This document shows, one piece after another, positions 35,129 to 44,470 of a stretch of 64,000 nt of DNA. Every line of letters begins with the position of its first letter. Within the stretch, counting starts at the first letter, position 1. Location of the stretch: assembly GCF_002368335.1 (NCBI RefSeq), contig NZ_AP018288.1:2798883-2862882 (forward strand). Direction: 5' to 3'. Source of the stretch: Nostoc sp. NIES-4103. GTDB taxonomy: Bacteria; Cyanobacteriota; Cyanobacteriia; Cyanobacteriales; Nostocaceae. The notes below the pieces were generated by a model. The model was given only the letters and a program-made list of their open reading frames with translations, did no database searches and was not told the origin of the DNA. A program made the position numbers and the translations under genes.

Positions 35129-37210
35129 TCACGAATTAGGCTCTCCCAGCAACACAATTGAACACTTCAATTCTTGAATTACTCGTGTTGTTACTTGACT
35201 GACGGCTAACCCACCGGCTGTACGATAACGGACAGAACGCAAAACTGCTAAGTCAAATGCTTCTGCTTCCCGAATAATAACTCTAGCGACATCATCATCC
35301 CTAATTGTTTGAATGTTTGTAGTCACTTGCAATTGACTTTTAGCAGCGATATCAGACAATTGAGATGTAAATTTTTCTGTCAAAGTTGGGGGGGTTTTGC
35401 GATCTGATACGTGTAACAGTACCACCTCTGCTTGATTGACATCAGCCAAAATTTGAGCGAACCGCACAGCACCTATGGTTTGTCGCGTTAAGTCTCCAAC
35501 TGGTACAAGAATTCTTTTGATGGTTGTAGGACTACTCAAAAGACGTGTTACCGCTACCTGACAGTGAGAAGACCAGAAAACGCTATCAATTACACTACCA
35601 AACAAGCGGGCACGCAAGCCTGTTGTTCGTGACCAACCCATCACCACTAAACTAGCGTTTTGTTCTCGACTAGCGCGGCTAATTCCTAAAGCTGCATCAT
35701 CATCAATGCGAATTGCAGGTGACACTTCCACGTCAAATTCTTGACTGATTTCTCTAGCCAAATTCAATCTTTGCTTACTTTGATTCAGTGCTATTGATAA
35801 CTGCGGATCATCCATCTGTATATGTGCTTTAGTAATAGCTAATGGCACAATGCGCCCAGATTCATGACGAGCTAAAAGTGCTGCCATTTCTATCAAATAG
35901 CGCTGCGTTTGAGGGTTGTATACTGGCACTATGACAGTGAATGCATCATCGCTTTTCTCAGCCAATTCATCCTCAGAATTTCCCCACCAAGTTGTGAGTT
36001 TATCTGTTTCTAAATCTGCTGGAGAAAGTTGTAATGAACTAGCAAATCTTGCTGTGATTACTGGGCCGAGAATGGAAGTTACCAGCATCAAGACAATTAC
36101 ACTGTTTAAGACACCTTCATTAATTAAACGTTCACCAGCAGAATTTACTGTTTGATAGGCAACCAATGTTGCGGCTAGTGTAGCAGCTACCTGTGGCAGT
36201 GACAATGACCACATCGTCAGTAATTCTGCTGTGTTGTAACGGTAAAGTAACTTGGCGAAGAATGCCGCTATAAATTTGCTGCCAATCAAAGCGACTACAA
36301 TTGCCAAGGTTAGCCAAATTGAACTTAGAGTTTTGATAAATGCAGGAATATCAATTAATAATCCCATGTCTACAAAGAAACAAGGGATAAATAAAACACT
36401 GCCAATAAACTCGACTTTTTCTTTAACTGGACTGCGGCCTAGTACATCATTGACTGCTAAACCTGCTAAAAATGCACCAACAATTTTTTCAACACCAATC
36501 ACCTGCGCTCCCACAGATGCTAAAAATAATGCTAGTAAGATAAACAAAAACTGGTTACTTTGTTCATCCCCAGAACGGCGAAAAAATTCTTTTCCAGCCC
36601 AGTCAAAGCCAAACAAGACAACAACAGAATAAATTGCTAGTCCACCCAACAAAGTTACTAAACTCAGGGCTGTAAATTCTCCGGCGTGGATACCAACACA
36701 AACGGCTAGCACTAGCAAAGCACCTGTGTCCGTAAAAATTGTGGCACCAATAGTGACGGTTACAGCTTCATTCGTGACAACTCCCAGCCGACTCACAATT
36801 GGATATGCCAAGAGAGTATGGGAAGCAAGTAAAGAACCAATCAGAACAGAAGCATTCCAACTAAAATTAAATAATAGCCCTGTAATAATACCAAAAATCA
36901 TTGGTACTATAAATGTCAAAAAACCAAACCCTATTGAGCGATTTTTAGTTTTACGGAACTGTTCTAAATCAATTTCTAAACCTGCCACGAACATCAAATA
37001 AATTTTGCCAATATCCGAGAGCAGTTTGATAGTATCAGAATCCGAGTCTAAAAGCTGTAACCCATTTTTCCCTAATACTACACCTGCCACAAGCAAACCC
37101 ACTAATCCAGGTAGTTTCAGTTTCTCAAATATCGGAGGTATAGTAAAGATTACGGTCAGGAGAATGGTAAATGCAATGATAGGACTGTCTGTTAACGAGT
37201 TCAGTGTCAT
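35129..37210 (-). CDS. CPA2-type cation/proton antiporter with two USP domains
   Basis: 693 aa. Residues 10-395 form about 12 TM helices of the Na+/H+ exchanger family, with LPGLVGLLVAGVVLG, FVAGLEIDLEQF and TIFTDTGALLV (the Asp of the transport site). Two cytoplasmic UspA-like domains follow (about 425-560 and 565-690), the second including RILVPVGDLTR and LLHVSD. Such fusions are common in cyanobacteria and are thought to tie ion exchange to nucleotide binding or stress. The gene is monocistronic. Confidence 0.88.
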   Translation of the reverse strand: MTLNSLTDSPIIAFTILLTVIFTIPPIFEKLKLPGLVGLLVAGVVLGKNGLQLLDSDSDTIKLLSDIGKIYLMFVAGLEIDLEQFRKTKNRSIGFGFLTFIVPMIFGIITGLLFNFSWNASVLIGSLLASHTLLAYPIVSRLGVVTNEAVTVTIGATIFTDTGALLVLAVCVGIHAGEFTALSLVTLLGGLAIYSVVVLFGFDWAGKEFFRRSGDEQSNQFLFILLALFLASVGAQVIGVEKIVGAFLAGLAVNDVLGRSPVKEKVEFIGSVLFIPCFFVDMGLLIDIPAFIKTLSSIWLTLAIVVALIGSKFIAAFFAKLLYRYNTAELLTMWSLSLPQVAATLAATLVAYQTVNSAGERLINEGVLNSVIVLMLVTSILGPVITARFASSLQLSPADLETDKLTTWWGNSEDELAEKSDDAFTVIVPVYNPQTQRYLIEMAALLARHESGRIVPLAITKAHIQMDDPQLSIALNQSKQRLNLAREISQEFDVEVSPAIRIDDDAALGISRASREQNASLVVMGWSRTTGLRARLFGSVIDSVFWSSHCQVAVTRLLSSPTTIKRILVPVGDLTRQTIGAVRFAQILADVNQAEVVLLHVSDRKTPPTLTEKFTSQLSDIAAKSQLQVTTNIQTIRDDDVARVIIREAEAFDLAVLRSVRYRTAGGLAVSQVTTRVIQELKCSIVLLGEPNS

Positions 37211-37962
37211 ATTGAATAAATAAAACTAAATGGTAAAACTCATAACCTGAAAATTATTTTACTCTTGATATAGTAGATTACCTAATTATTTAGGTATTAT
37301 TTAATTCTTATGGGTTACTACCAATTAAATCTTTCACAGCATAAATGTTACGATGGTATTGTTAATTCTATCTAAAGAAGTGATTTTTTAAGTCTTTGGT
37401 CATAAATAGTCAGGACTTACGCAACTGGCACAAGTATTTTCTGCGATGGCAGTCAATAGTCAAGAGTCAAGGGTCAAAAATCAGGTTTTTTGGACTTTTG
37501 ACTTTTGACTTTTGACAACCCAAACGAAAAAAACATGACAATGCGCGTAAGTCCTAATAGTAATGGAATTTTGCGTAACTAAAATAATCAATGTCTCAAA
37601 AGTAATAAAGTTGGTTGAGGTTTAAAAAATCGTCCAACATCAGAGAAGAGAGTTGGGTTTGAGAAACAATCAAACTTAACTATAGTCAAGGATGAATAAA
37701 AAGTAACCACAATAATTTGTAGATTGACAATAATAATTTGTCAATCTATAATTTGCTTCCAGACTAGAAATTTATCTTAAAATAAACTGGCTGTAGCTGT
37801 GCGAAGTTAAAATCACCAGCAGCTAACAAACTCACTTGTCTTGGCACGCAAATATCTTCGCATATGTGAGAGACATTAATCTAGAAAAATTTGGAAGAGA
37901 GTTCTTAACGGTTGCTATTAGTGATAATTTTAAGCATTGGGAACCCTTAAAAATCGAAGTTT
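37211..37962. other. Intergenic region, 752 bp, containing a MITE
   Basis: Apart from the MITE at 37412-37555 the sequence is AT-rich and has no ORF. An imperfect inverted pair, ATAATTTGTAGATTGACAA/TTGTCAATCTATAATTTG, lies at 37710-37755. The 200 bp before chlM must hold its promoter. Confidence 0.5.
37412..37555. mobile_element. MITE-like element, 144 bp, AGGACTTACGC ends
   Basis: AGGACTTACGC at 37412-37422 and exact reverse complement at 37545-37555. AATAGT occurs just outside both ends (37405-37410, 37556-37561), probably a target duplication. The interior has TCAAGAG/TTTTGAC heptad runs in inverted orientation. Confidence 0.8.
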
Positions 37963-38649
37963 ATGAACGCAGCCGACGATAAAACCATTGTTCGCGAGTA
38001 TTTCAATTCCACAGGGTTTGACCGCTGGAGGCGGATTTATGGCAATGGCGAAGTCAATAAAGTCCAGCTAGACATCCGCAATGGCCACCAGCAAACTGTG
38101 GATACAGTCATCGGCTGGCTGAAAGCTGATAAGAATTTACCAGAGCTATCGATCTGCGATGCTGGGTGTGGTGTGGGAAGTCTTAGCATCCCCCTAGCGG
38201 CAGATGGTGCGAAGGTCTATGCCAGCGATATTTCTGAAAAAATGGTGTCAGAAGGCAAGGATAGAGCCTTACAAACCTTGGGAAATGCCGAAAACCCTAT
38301 TTTTGCCGTGCAGGATTTAGAATCCTTAAGCGGTAGTTACCACACCGTGATTTGCTTAGATGTTCTGATCCACTATCCTCAAGAAAAAGCCGATGAGATG
38401 ATTTCTCATTTGTGTTCTTTGGCACAATCACGGATTATTCTCAGTTTTGCGCCTAAAACCTGTGCTTTGAGTATACTCAAAAAAATTGGCAGTTTCTTTC
38501 CTGGAGCGAGTAAGACAACTCGCGCTTATCTGCACCGTGAGGCTGATGTGGTAAAAATCCTGGAAAGTAATGGTTTTGCTGTGCAGCGTCAGGCGTTTAC
38601 TAAGACGCGCTTCTATTTCTCCCGCCTGCTGGAAGCAACACGTAAGTAA
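37963..38649 (+). CDS. chlM: Magnesium protoporphyrin IX methyltransferase
   Basis: 228 aa. ICDAGCGVGSLSIPL at 64-78 is the SAM-binding motif I; YFNSTGFDRWRRIYG near the N-terminus is specific for ChlM/BchM. It methylates the C13 propionate of Mg-protoporphyrin IX in chlorophyll synthesis. No other chl gene is next to it. Confidence 0.93.
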   Translation: MNAADDKTIVREYFNSTGFDRWRRIYGNGEVNKVQLDIRNGHQQTVDTVIGWLKADKNLPELSICDAGCGVGSLSIPLAADGAKVYASDISEKMVSEGKDRALQTLGNAENPIFAVQDLESLSGSYHTVICLDVLIHYPQEKADEMISHLCSLAQSRIILSFAPKTCALSILKKIGSFFPGASKTTRAYLHREADVVKILESNGFAVQRQAFTKTRFYFSRLLEATRK

Positions 38650-38907
38650 GGTTCAAATCGCAGCAAAATAAATCTTATGCTTTTGCTGCGATCGCAAACA
38701 GCCTCTGAGGCTTAGAGAACACCAAAAATAAATTACTCAATATTCCGTAGGGTGCGTTAAACAAAGTAACGCACCATCTTACTATCATCTGTCACGGTGT
38801 GTTACAGCTACAGTTGTGAAAAAATCTTTTTATAGTACTAGTAACATTGTAAAAGATAGTTTTTTAACCTATATTTAGATTTTAGCGCCATACATTAAGG
38901 TTTTTCA

Positions 38908-39654
38908 ATGGAACGTGAATATTTTTATTCAATTATGAATGGTCAGGGGCAGTTAGATTACGAAATTTATCTAAATACTCAAGATTTACTTTCCTGCCAA
39001 AAAGACTTTCACCAATTGTGTAATCAAGATGAACTTCAGTTTCAAATAGTTCATCAGTCAGAAGAACTGTGGATGAAGCTGATTGCTTACACTCTTCTGA
39101 ATATTGATGACTATATAAAAATGGAAAATACCAATCGAGTAATTACACTTTTTAATAGAGTACATAGTATCCAGAGAATTATGCTTCAACAAATGGCAAT
39201 TTTGGAAACTATGTCACCAAAAGAATACCAAGAAATACGTTTAGTTTTAGGAAATGGTAGTGGACAAGAATCTCCTGGTTTTCGTACTCTGCTAAAAATG
39301 TATCAGCCTTTGTGGAATTCTTATAAAATACATTATTTAGACAAATATGATTTAAATATAGACAATATTTATAATACTGACTATTCTCATTGTGATGCCT
39401 ATGTTGTTGCAGAAGCTTTGGCAGAATATGATGAGCTATTTCAAAAATTCCGATACTATCATATGCAGCTGATTCAAAGAACTATAGGAATGGGGTCTCA
39501 ATCGCTTAAGGGACGTTCTGTAGACTTACTAGAAGATGGGATGCGTATGAAACTTTTTCCAGAACTTTGGGAAGTTAGAAATAAAATGACTGATGTCTGG
39601 GGATTACAATACGGTAGAGTCAGGGAATCTATAGGTTTTACATCTGATTTCTGA
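38908..39654 (+). CDS. Tryptophan 2,3-dioxygenase-like haem protein
   Basis: 248 aa, somewhat shorter than usual bacterial TDO (about 280). HQSEELWMKL at 49-58 matches the TDO HQTxELWMKL active-site segment (H49), GSGQESPGFRTLL at 117-129 matches the region that holds substrate, and H185 in YYHMQLIQRTIG is in the place of the haem ligand. The usual GTGGS loop is GMGSQSLKG instead, so this is a divergent member; the superfamily includes secondary-metabolite enzymes as well as true TDO. A kynureninase-like gene follows 57 bp later. The codons are AT-rich compared with chlM. Confidence 0.8.
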   Translation: MEREYFYSIMNGQGQLDYEIYLNTQDLLSCQKDFHQLCNQDELQFQIVHQSEELWMKLIAYTLLNIDDYIKMENTNRVITLFNRVHSIQRIMLQQMAILETMSPKEYQEIRLVLGNGSGQESPGFRTLLKMYQPLWNSYKIHYLDKYDLNIDNIYNTDYSHCDAYVVAEALAEYDELFQKFRYYHMQLIQRTIGMGSQSLKGRSVDLLEDGMRMKLFPELWEVRNKMTDVWGLQYGRVRESIGFTSDF

Positions 39655-39711
39655 TTTTTATATTGCTAACAACGCAAAGCTTTCTGCGTCAGCAACCTGA
39701 AAGAGACTATT

Positions 39712-40833
39712 GTGAATCAATACAAACAGCAATTTTTTATTCCTGAAGGCATCTATTTACTAAACCATTCTGTGGGTTGTCTACCGCAAAAAACAGCTTC
39801 TCAAAAAGAGCATTTTTTTGAATTATGGAAGTCACAAGGTAGTGAAGCTTGGGAAGAATGGCTGAGCTTAATCGATGGATTTTGTCAGTCTCTTTCTACT
39901 TTACTTAACGGCTACCCTGATGAATTTTGTCCTCAAAGTAATGTATCTTCAGCCGTCTGTAAAATACTGCATTCGCTCCCACCTCAGAAAAATAGATTTA
40001 AGCTTCTGCTTTCAGAAATGGATTTCCCATCCATAGGATTTGCTTTTTCGCTGATGCAAAGATTGGGTTATCAAATTGAATTCCTGCCCGCAAATAATGG
40101 TATTTTTTCTTTAGAAACGTGGAAACAGTATCTCACAAAAGATACGCAACTTGCATTCATTACTCATGCAGTCTATGGTAACAGTTTCTTAAATCCAGTT
40201 ACAGAAATCATTCAATATGCTCAAGAGCAAGGCATTATCACAGTAGTTGATATTGCACAATCCGCTGGTGTAGTACCAATTAATCTTCGTGCATGGAATG
40301 CAGATTTTGTAGTAGGCTCGTCTATCAAGTGGTTGTGTGGAGGCCCTGGCGCAGGATTTCTTTGGGCTAATTCAGAAACTGCTTTGAATTTTGCTCCAAT
40401 TGATGTGGGTTGGTTCTCTCATGAAAATCCATTTGAATTTGACATTTACAATTTTCGATATACTAACAATGCTCGACGCTTTTGGGGGGGTACTCCCTCT
40501 ATTTTGCCTTTCGTTTGCGCTCAGTTAAGTATGGATTTAATTAATAGTATTGGTGTAGATAAAATTAGATTTCATAATCAAAGATTAACGGAAGTCTTGA
40601 TTCAGGAATCTCAAGCGAAAAAATTAAATATTATTACACCTTTAGAACCATGGCAGCGTGGAGGAACTGTTGTGATTAACTTTAATAATAATCAGAAAGT
40701 TTATGAACGTTTCCAGCAAGAAAAGATATCAATAGATGTGAGGCCAGGCTTCGGTTTGCGTTTTTCTCCTCATATATATAATGACGAGGAAGAAATAGAG
40801 AAAGTAATTGCTCTCATGCAACCGGGAGATTAG
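39712..40833 (+). CDS. Kynureninase-like / class V PLP-dependent enzyme
   Basis: 373 aa, starting GTG at 39712. IYLLNHSVGCLPQ resembles the kynureninase Y(L)xGNSxG opening; VVDIAQSAG has the PLP-ring Asp (D180) and SSIKWLCGGPGAGFLW has the Schiff-base lysine K206. FGLRFSPHIYN near the end is typical of the family. Reaction by analogy: cleavage of kynurenine to anthranilate and alanine, or a related C-C or C-S cleavage. The neighbouring TDO-like gene supports the kynurenine reading. A cysteine-desulfurase-like alternative is possible. Confidence 0.75.
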   Translation: MNQYKQQFFIPEGIYLLNHSVGCLPQKTASQKEHFFELWKSQGSEAWEEWLSLIDGFCQSLSTLLNGYPDEFCPQSNVSSAVCKILHSLPPQKNRFKLLLSEMDFPSIGFAFSLMQRLGYQIEFLPANNGIFSLETWKQYLTKDTQLAFITHAVYGNSFLNPVTEIIQYAQEQGIITVVDIAQSAGVVPINLRAWNADFVVGSSIKWLCGGPGAGFLWANSETALNFAPIDVGWFSHENPFEFDIYNFRYTNNARRFWGGTPSILPFVCAQLSMDLINSIGVDKIRFHNQRLTEVLIQESQAKKLNIITPLEPWQRGGTVVINFNNNQKVYERFQQEKISIDVRPGFGLRFSPHIYNDEEEIEKVIALMQPGD

Positions 40834-40917
40834 TGATTGTTAATATATAAATGTATATTTGAGTATAGCGATCGCACAATGTTTATCTATAAGTTTCCAA
40901 TTTACTAGAAAGACAAA

Positions 40918-41685
40918 ATGATGAAACCATCACAAAAGAAAATTGCACTGATTACTGGGGCTAGTCGTGGTATTGGTCGTGCGATCGCATTACGATTTGC
41001 TAAAGACGGTATTGATGTGATTGTCAACTATAGTAGTAACAAAAATGCAGCTGATGAAGTAGTGCAGGAAATTACAGATAATGGCGGTGTTGCCTTCGCT
41101 GTTCAGGCAGATTTAGGTTCCCTCGCAGGTGTAGAGAAACTTTTTCAAACTGTAGACACTAAGTTACAAGAAACAAACAATAGTATAAAATTCGACATTT
41201 TAGTTAACAATGCTGGAATCGCACCTACTGCTACTACTGAAGAAACATCAGAGGAACTATTCGACCAAATTTTTGACCTGAACGTCAAAAGTTTATTCTT
41301 CATCACCCAGCAAGCCATCCCTCGTCTCAACGATGGCGGACGCATTATCAACCTAGGTACAGGTTTAAGCCGTGTAGCTAATATTTCTTACCCTGTCTAT
41401 TCTGCCAGTAAAGGAGCTGTGGATGTTTTGACTCGCATATGGGCAGCCGAGTTAGGGTCGCGGGGTATAACAGTCAACAATATAGCCCCTGGTGCAATCG
41501 ATACTGATATCAATGCTCACTGGTTGCGTAGCGATGAAGGTCGTAAAATGATAACGGAACAAGCTGCTTTGGGTCGAATTGGTTATGCAGAAGACGTTGC
41601 TGATGTTGCTGCCTTCCTAATATCCGATGATAGTCGTTGGATTACAGGACAGCGCATTGAAGCTAGTGGTGGATGGATGCTTTGA
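40918..41685 (+). CDS. Short-chain dehydrogenase/reductase (FabG-like)
   Basis: 255 aa. TGASRGIGRA is the NADP(H)-binding motif, NNAG is at about residue 99, and YSASK holds the catalytic Tyr and Lys; ASGGWML is a typical SDR end. A second ATG at 40921 is equally possible. It lies 84 bp after the kynureninase-like gene on the same strand, so it may belong to the same pathway as a ketone or aldehyde reductase, but SDR substrates cannot be read from sequence. Confidence 0.85.
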   Translation: MMKPSQKKIALITGASRGIGRAIALRFAKDGIDVIVNYSSNKNAADEVVQEITDNGGVAFAVQADLGSLAGVEKLFQTVDTKLQETNNSIKFDILVNNAGIAPTATTEETSEELFDQIFDLNVKSLFFITQQAIPRLNDGGRIINLGTGLSRVANISYPVYSASKGAVDVLTRIWAAELGSRGITVNNIAPGAIDTDINAHWLRSDEGRKMITEQAALGRIGYAEDVADVAAFLISDDSRWITGQRIEASGGWML

Positions 41686-41820
41686 ATTGCAGCATGAATA
41701 GATTAATACTGGTTTTTCAGCAACGCCATAATTCAACTATTGCTGTATTTTGATGATTACTGCTAGCTTGGCAAAAGTAAGGTTAAAATTGCAAGCAATG
41801 TGTAAATCTGAAGTGAAACT

Positions 41821-42306
41821 ATGAAGACTGCTGAAAAATTAGCTGCGGGTTGGCTATTAACACTCGGATTCATGTTTTTAACACTATCAGTCTCAGCGGT
41901 ACTTGAGAAAAATAGTATGCACAAGCCAATTCCCAAAGGTGATGCAGAAGAAGTTCAGGAATTTGTCAATGATGATGCTCGTTATTTCCTGGAAACTACT
42001 GCTAGGCAAGGTCTAATTTTTGGCATTCCTACTATAGTGCTGGGTGGATGGTTAAGCTTAGCAATGTACCGTCAAAGTAAGCATGAGCAAAAAGCACTTC
42101 AGCAACAAGTAAGCGATCGCTTGCAATCTGTCTTTTATCAAATGTTACAAGAAAACCACGGGCGCGTCACTGTTTTAAGTTTTGCGATGCATTCACAACT
42201 ACCAGCAGCAGCCGCCAGGCAATATTTAGATGAAAAAGCTAAAGAATTCAATGCTAATTTTCAAGTGAATGAAGAAGGGGGCGTATCATATTATTTTGAT
42301 ATGTAA
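41821..42306 (+). CDS. Two-TM membrane protein with winged-helix-like C-terminus
   Basis: 161 aa. TM helices at about 9-29 and 61-80, then a cytoplasmic domain with SDRLQSVFYQMLQENHGRVT and SQLPAAAARQYLDEKAKEF, which resembles a small winged helix followed by a beta strand. This is a pattern seen in several cyanobacterial hypothetical proteins. Function unknown. Confidence 0.65.
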   Translation: MKTAEKLAAGWLLTLGFMFLTLSVSAVLEKNSMHKPIPKGDAEEVQEFVNDDARYFLETTARQGLIFGIPTIVLGGWLSLAMYRQSKHEQKALQQQVSDRLQSVFYQMLQENHGRVTVLSFAMHSQLPAAAARQYLDEKAKEFNANFQVNEEGGVSYYFDM

Positions 42307-42407
42307 GGTAACTGCAACAAAGAAATATGATGACTGTCACCTAGAACAATGTTAGGGATTTATGGCTTTACCCTGTTAAATTACACACTTATTTACGGCT
42401 AGGTTTC

Positions 42408-42788
42408 ATGACGCAGATTTTTTTAAGTGTAGCTGCTGCTTTAGGCGGTTTGTCGGTTGCTGCTGGTGCTTTCGCTTCCCATGCTTTACGAGAAAAAATT
42501 AGTGAGCGATCGCTCGAAATTTTTGAAACCGGCGCTCGTTATCAAATGTACCACGCTCTAGCACTTTTATTGGTAGCACTACTAATTAGTCGCACTCAAT
42601 CGCCTCAACCCACCCTTATAGCTAGTGGGTGGCTATTTATCATTGGTATTGCTCTTTTCTCAGGGAGTTTGTATGCTCTGAGTTTAAGTGGTATTAAATC
42701 CTTGGGTGCCATTGCACCATTAGGTGGCGCAGCCTTTCTTGCAGGTTGGGGTGCTTTAGCTTTTAGCGCCTGGAGTTTAAAATTTTAA
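42408..42788 (+). CDS. DUF423 family membrane protein
   Basis: 126 aa, four TM helices, with LGGLSVAAGAFASHALRE, RYQMYHALALL and LGAIAPLGGAAFLAGW, all hallmarks of DUF423 (YgdD-like). Function unknown; conserved across bacteria. Confidence 0.9.
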   Translation: MTQIFLSVAAALGGLSVAAGAFASHALREKISERSLEIFETGARYQMYHALALLLVALLISRTQSPQPTLIASGWLFIIGIALFSGSLYALSLSGIKSLGAIAPLGGAAFLAGWGALAFSAWSLKF

Positions 42789-42824
42789 ACTGTTAGGAAT
42801 TATATCATGTCCGTCTAATTAGTG

Positions 42825-42910
42825 ATGAGAAAATCTCTCTGCGCGACGGACACTTTGCTCAAGTCGGGAAACCCGCCCACGCAAGTGTCCTCCTCTGCGG
42901 CTCTGCGTGA
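42825..42910. repeat. CTCTGCG repeat interrupted by a variant dispersed palindrome (copy G)
   Basis: TCTCTGCG...CTCTGCGGCTCTGCGTGA is a common dispersed sequence. It is split at 42843-42893 by GACGGACACTTTGCTCAAGT...GCAAGTGTCC, related in design to copies A-F but with different arms. Confidence 0.6.
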
Positions 42911-43049
42911 TATTTAATCATAATTATTTAAGCGGACATGATATTAGAAGTTAAAATTCTTACACTCAAATTCATTTTGAAGCGGTTATGGTAGCTGGTG
43001 TAAGATATAAGTTCCGCTATGATTGGCGAAGTTTTAACAACAAGCACTT

Positions 43050-43157
43050 ATGGATAACGATTTGCTGGCTTTTTTCGCAGGTGTGGGGTTACTCATCCTC
43101 TATCTAATCTTCTCAGCATGGACTGAGATGGGTACTAAGCTACCTTGGAAGAAATAA
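43050..43157 (+). CDS. Small single-pass membrane protein, 35 aa
   Basis: Codes MDNDLLAFFAGVGLLILYLI followed by FSAWTEMGTKLPWKK. One TM helix (6-23) with an acidic N-terminus and a basic C-terminal WKK, like small subunits of photosynthetic or NDH-1 membrane complexes (NdhP was considered, from memory of its general shape only). There is no strong ribosome site (TAACAACAAGC upstream). The clean amphipathic design and the isolation in a 580-bp gap favour a real gene. Confidence 0.5.
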   Translation: MDNDLLAFFAGVGLLILYLIFSAWTEMGTKLPWKK

Positions 43158-43372
43158 CTTCATGGATATTGCGAGTTAAAATCTCTTAACTTCTAATTCT
43201 TAAGTTGACGAGCAAATTATGTAAACTTTCCTTTGCTACAAGTGCTTCAGAATGAGAACCGCTAATAGTGGCAAATAAAAGCGGGTAAGGTTGTTCAACT
43301 ATTATATTGATATCAGCTGGAATATCCACAATAAAATCTCATGTCCAGAAGACAAAAAATTTGGCAATAAGT

Positions 43373-43720
43373 CTAATAAATACTTTCAGCCTTGCAATAT
43401 ATTTTCTTGGGCGGTTCGCTAAAGTATTTAAATAATGCTGGACATAGCCATCCATTTAGATTTTTTGCACTCCAGCAATACCAATGACCGTTATACTCTT
43501 CTTTTAACCAAATCAACTCAGCTTGGTAACCAGGAAAAGGATTGGCAGAAAACAAAAGTTTAAAACCTTCATCAACATTAACAAAGTCTTGAACTAGAAT
43601 GTCGATCATTTCAGGTATGCCGCTAACGAATGGTTCTTGCACTAGTCCCATTCGCTCATCATCAAATACCCAGGTTTGATTATGTTTATATGGGAAAATC
43701 ACCATTATGGAGTTAGTCAT
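43373..43720 (-). CDS. DUF6717-like small protein
   Basis: 115 aa with AGGAG 8 nt before the ATG at 43720. VFPYKHNQTWVFDDERMGLV-like opening (VIFPYKHNQTWVFDDE), EPFVSGIPEMID, FSANPFPGYQ and NGWLCPALFKYF are conserved features of a family I recall as DUF6717, found in cyanobacteria and other bacteria. No enzymatic motif is visible. It stands alone. Confidence 0.65.
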   Translation of the reverse strand: MTNSIMVIFPYKHNQTWVFDDERMGLVQEPFVSGIPEMIDILVQDFVNVDEGFKLLFSANPFPGYQAELIWLKEEYNGHWYCWSAKNLNGWLCPALFKYFSEPPKKIYCKAESIY

Positions 43721-43996
43721 TGATAATTACTCCTTTATCTTCTTGAATTTCGCCGTCGTATTTCAGAAATACGCAAAAATAATATAAATTAATATAAATT
43801 TATCTGAAATCTCGTGAAGAGGGCACAAAGACTATTTGAGGGAACTCTAGCGAAGGTAAGCATAGCGACAATTTCAGCAATTAGGAGTAGATACTTTGAT
43901 ATTCAAAAGTTTACATTTTTCTACCTATTGGGGTTTAAAAAACGACTAAACATCCATTAGGCTGGGTTAATGTGTATATTTTCGAGAGAGTGCCAA

Positions 43997-44107
43997 ATGA
44001 GCAATCCAGAGAAAAACCAGATTAAAATCGAGCCGGCAACCCTGGTTTTAATTGTGTCTGTTCTGATACTCCTACCGCTGCTAATAACTGGTTTTTTGTT
44101 TCAATGA
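43997..44107 (+). CDS. Small single-pass membrane protein, 36 aa
   Basis: Codes MSNPEKNQIKIEPATL followed by VLIVSVLILLPLLITGFLFQ. A charged N-terminus and a C-terminal TM helix of 20 residues. GAGAG lies 8-12 nt upstream of the ATG, a fair ribosome site. Unrecognised; the size suggests a membrane-complex subunit or regulator. Confidence 0.5.
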   Translation: MSNPEKNQIKIEPATLVLIVSVLILLPLLITGFLFQ

Positions 44108-44470
44108 GCATTAACAAAGTTTAGAATTCACTGGTTTAAGATGTTCCATATTTAACTTGCATATGTAATGGTCAACGACCCTCATAGTGGGACTTAGGCA
44201 AAAAACACCCAGAAAAATAACTCAAACGTATATACAGAGAGACTTTGACATCGTTCAGTCTAGTTTCTTGATATATCTGGGTTTGAGGCGTTAAAGGGCA
44301 TTTGATGTATTATCCTTGCCCTGCATGGGTTTGAGGTTGATTTATGAGTCGTGATGCGTAAAACCCCCGAATTCTATTCGGGGGATATAAGCGAATGTGC
44401 CAAATTTATTTGGCTGTCTTATATCAACTGATTGCCATTGTAAATAACTCATTCCAAATAAAAGGCACAA
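44108..44470. other. Intergenic region with CCCCCGAA stem-loop
   Basis: CCCCCGAA-TTCTA-TTCGGGGG (44364-44384) is a perfect 8-bp hairpin of the kind found next to IS200/IS605 ends in cyanobacteria. No transposase is here, so it may be a leftover end. The rest is AT-rich without genes. Confidence 0.55.

Noticed and set aside
38650..38675. GGTTCAAATCGCAGC as a tRNA T-arm
   Set aside because: No acceptor, D or anticodon arms could be fitted around it. No tRNA or rRNA gene was recognised in the window.
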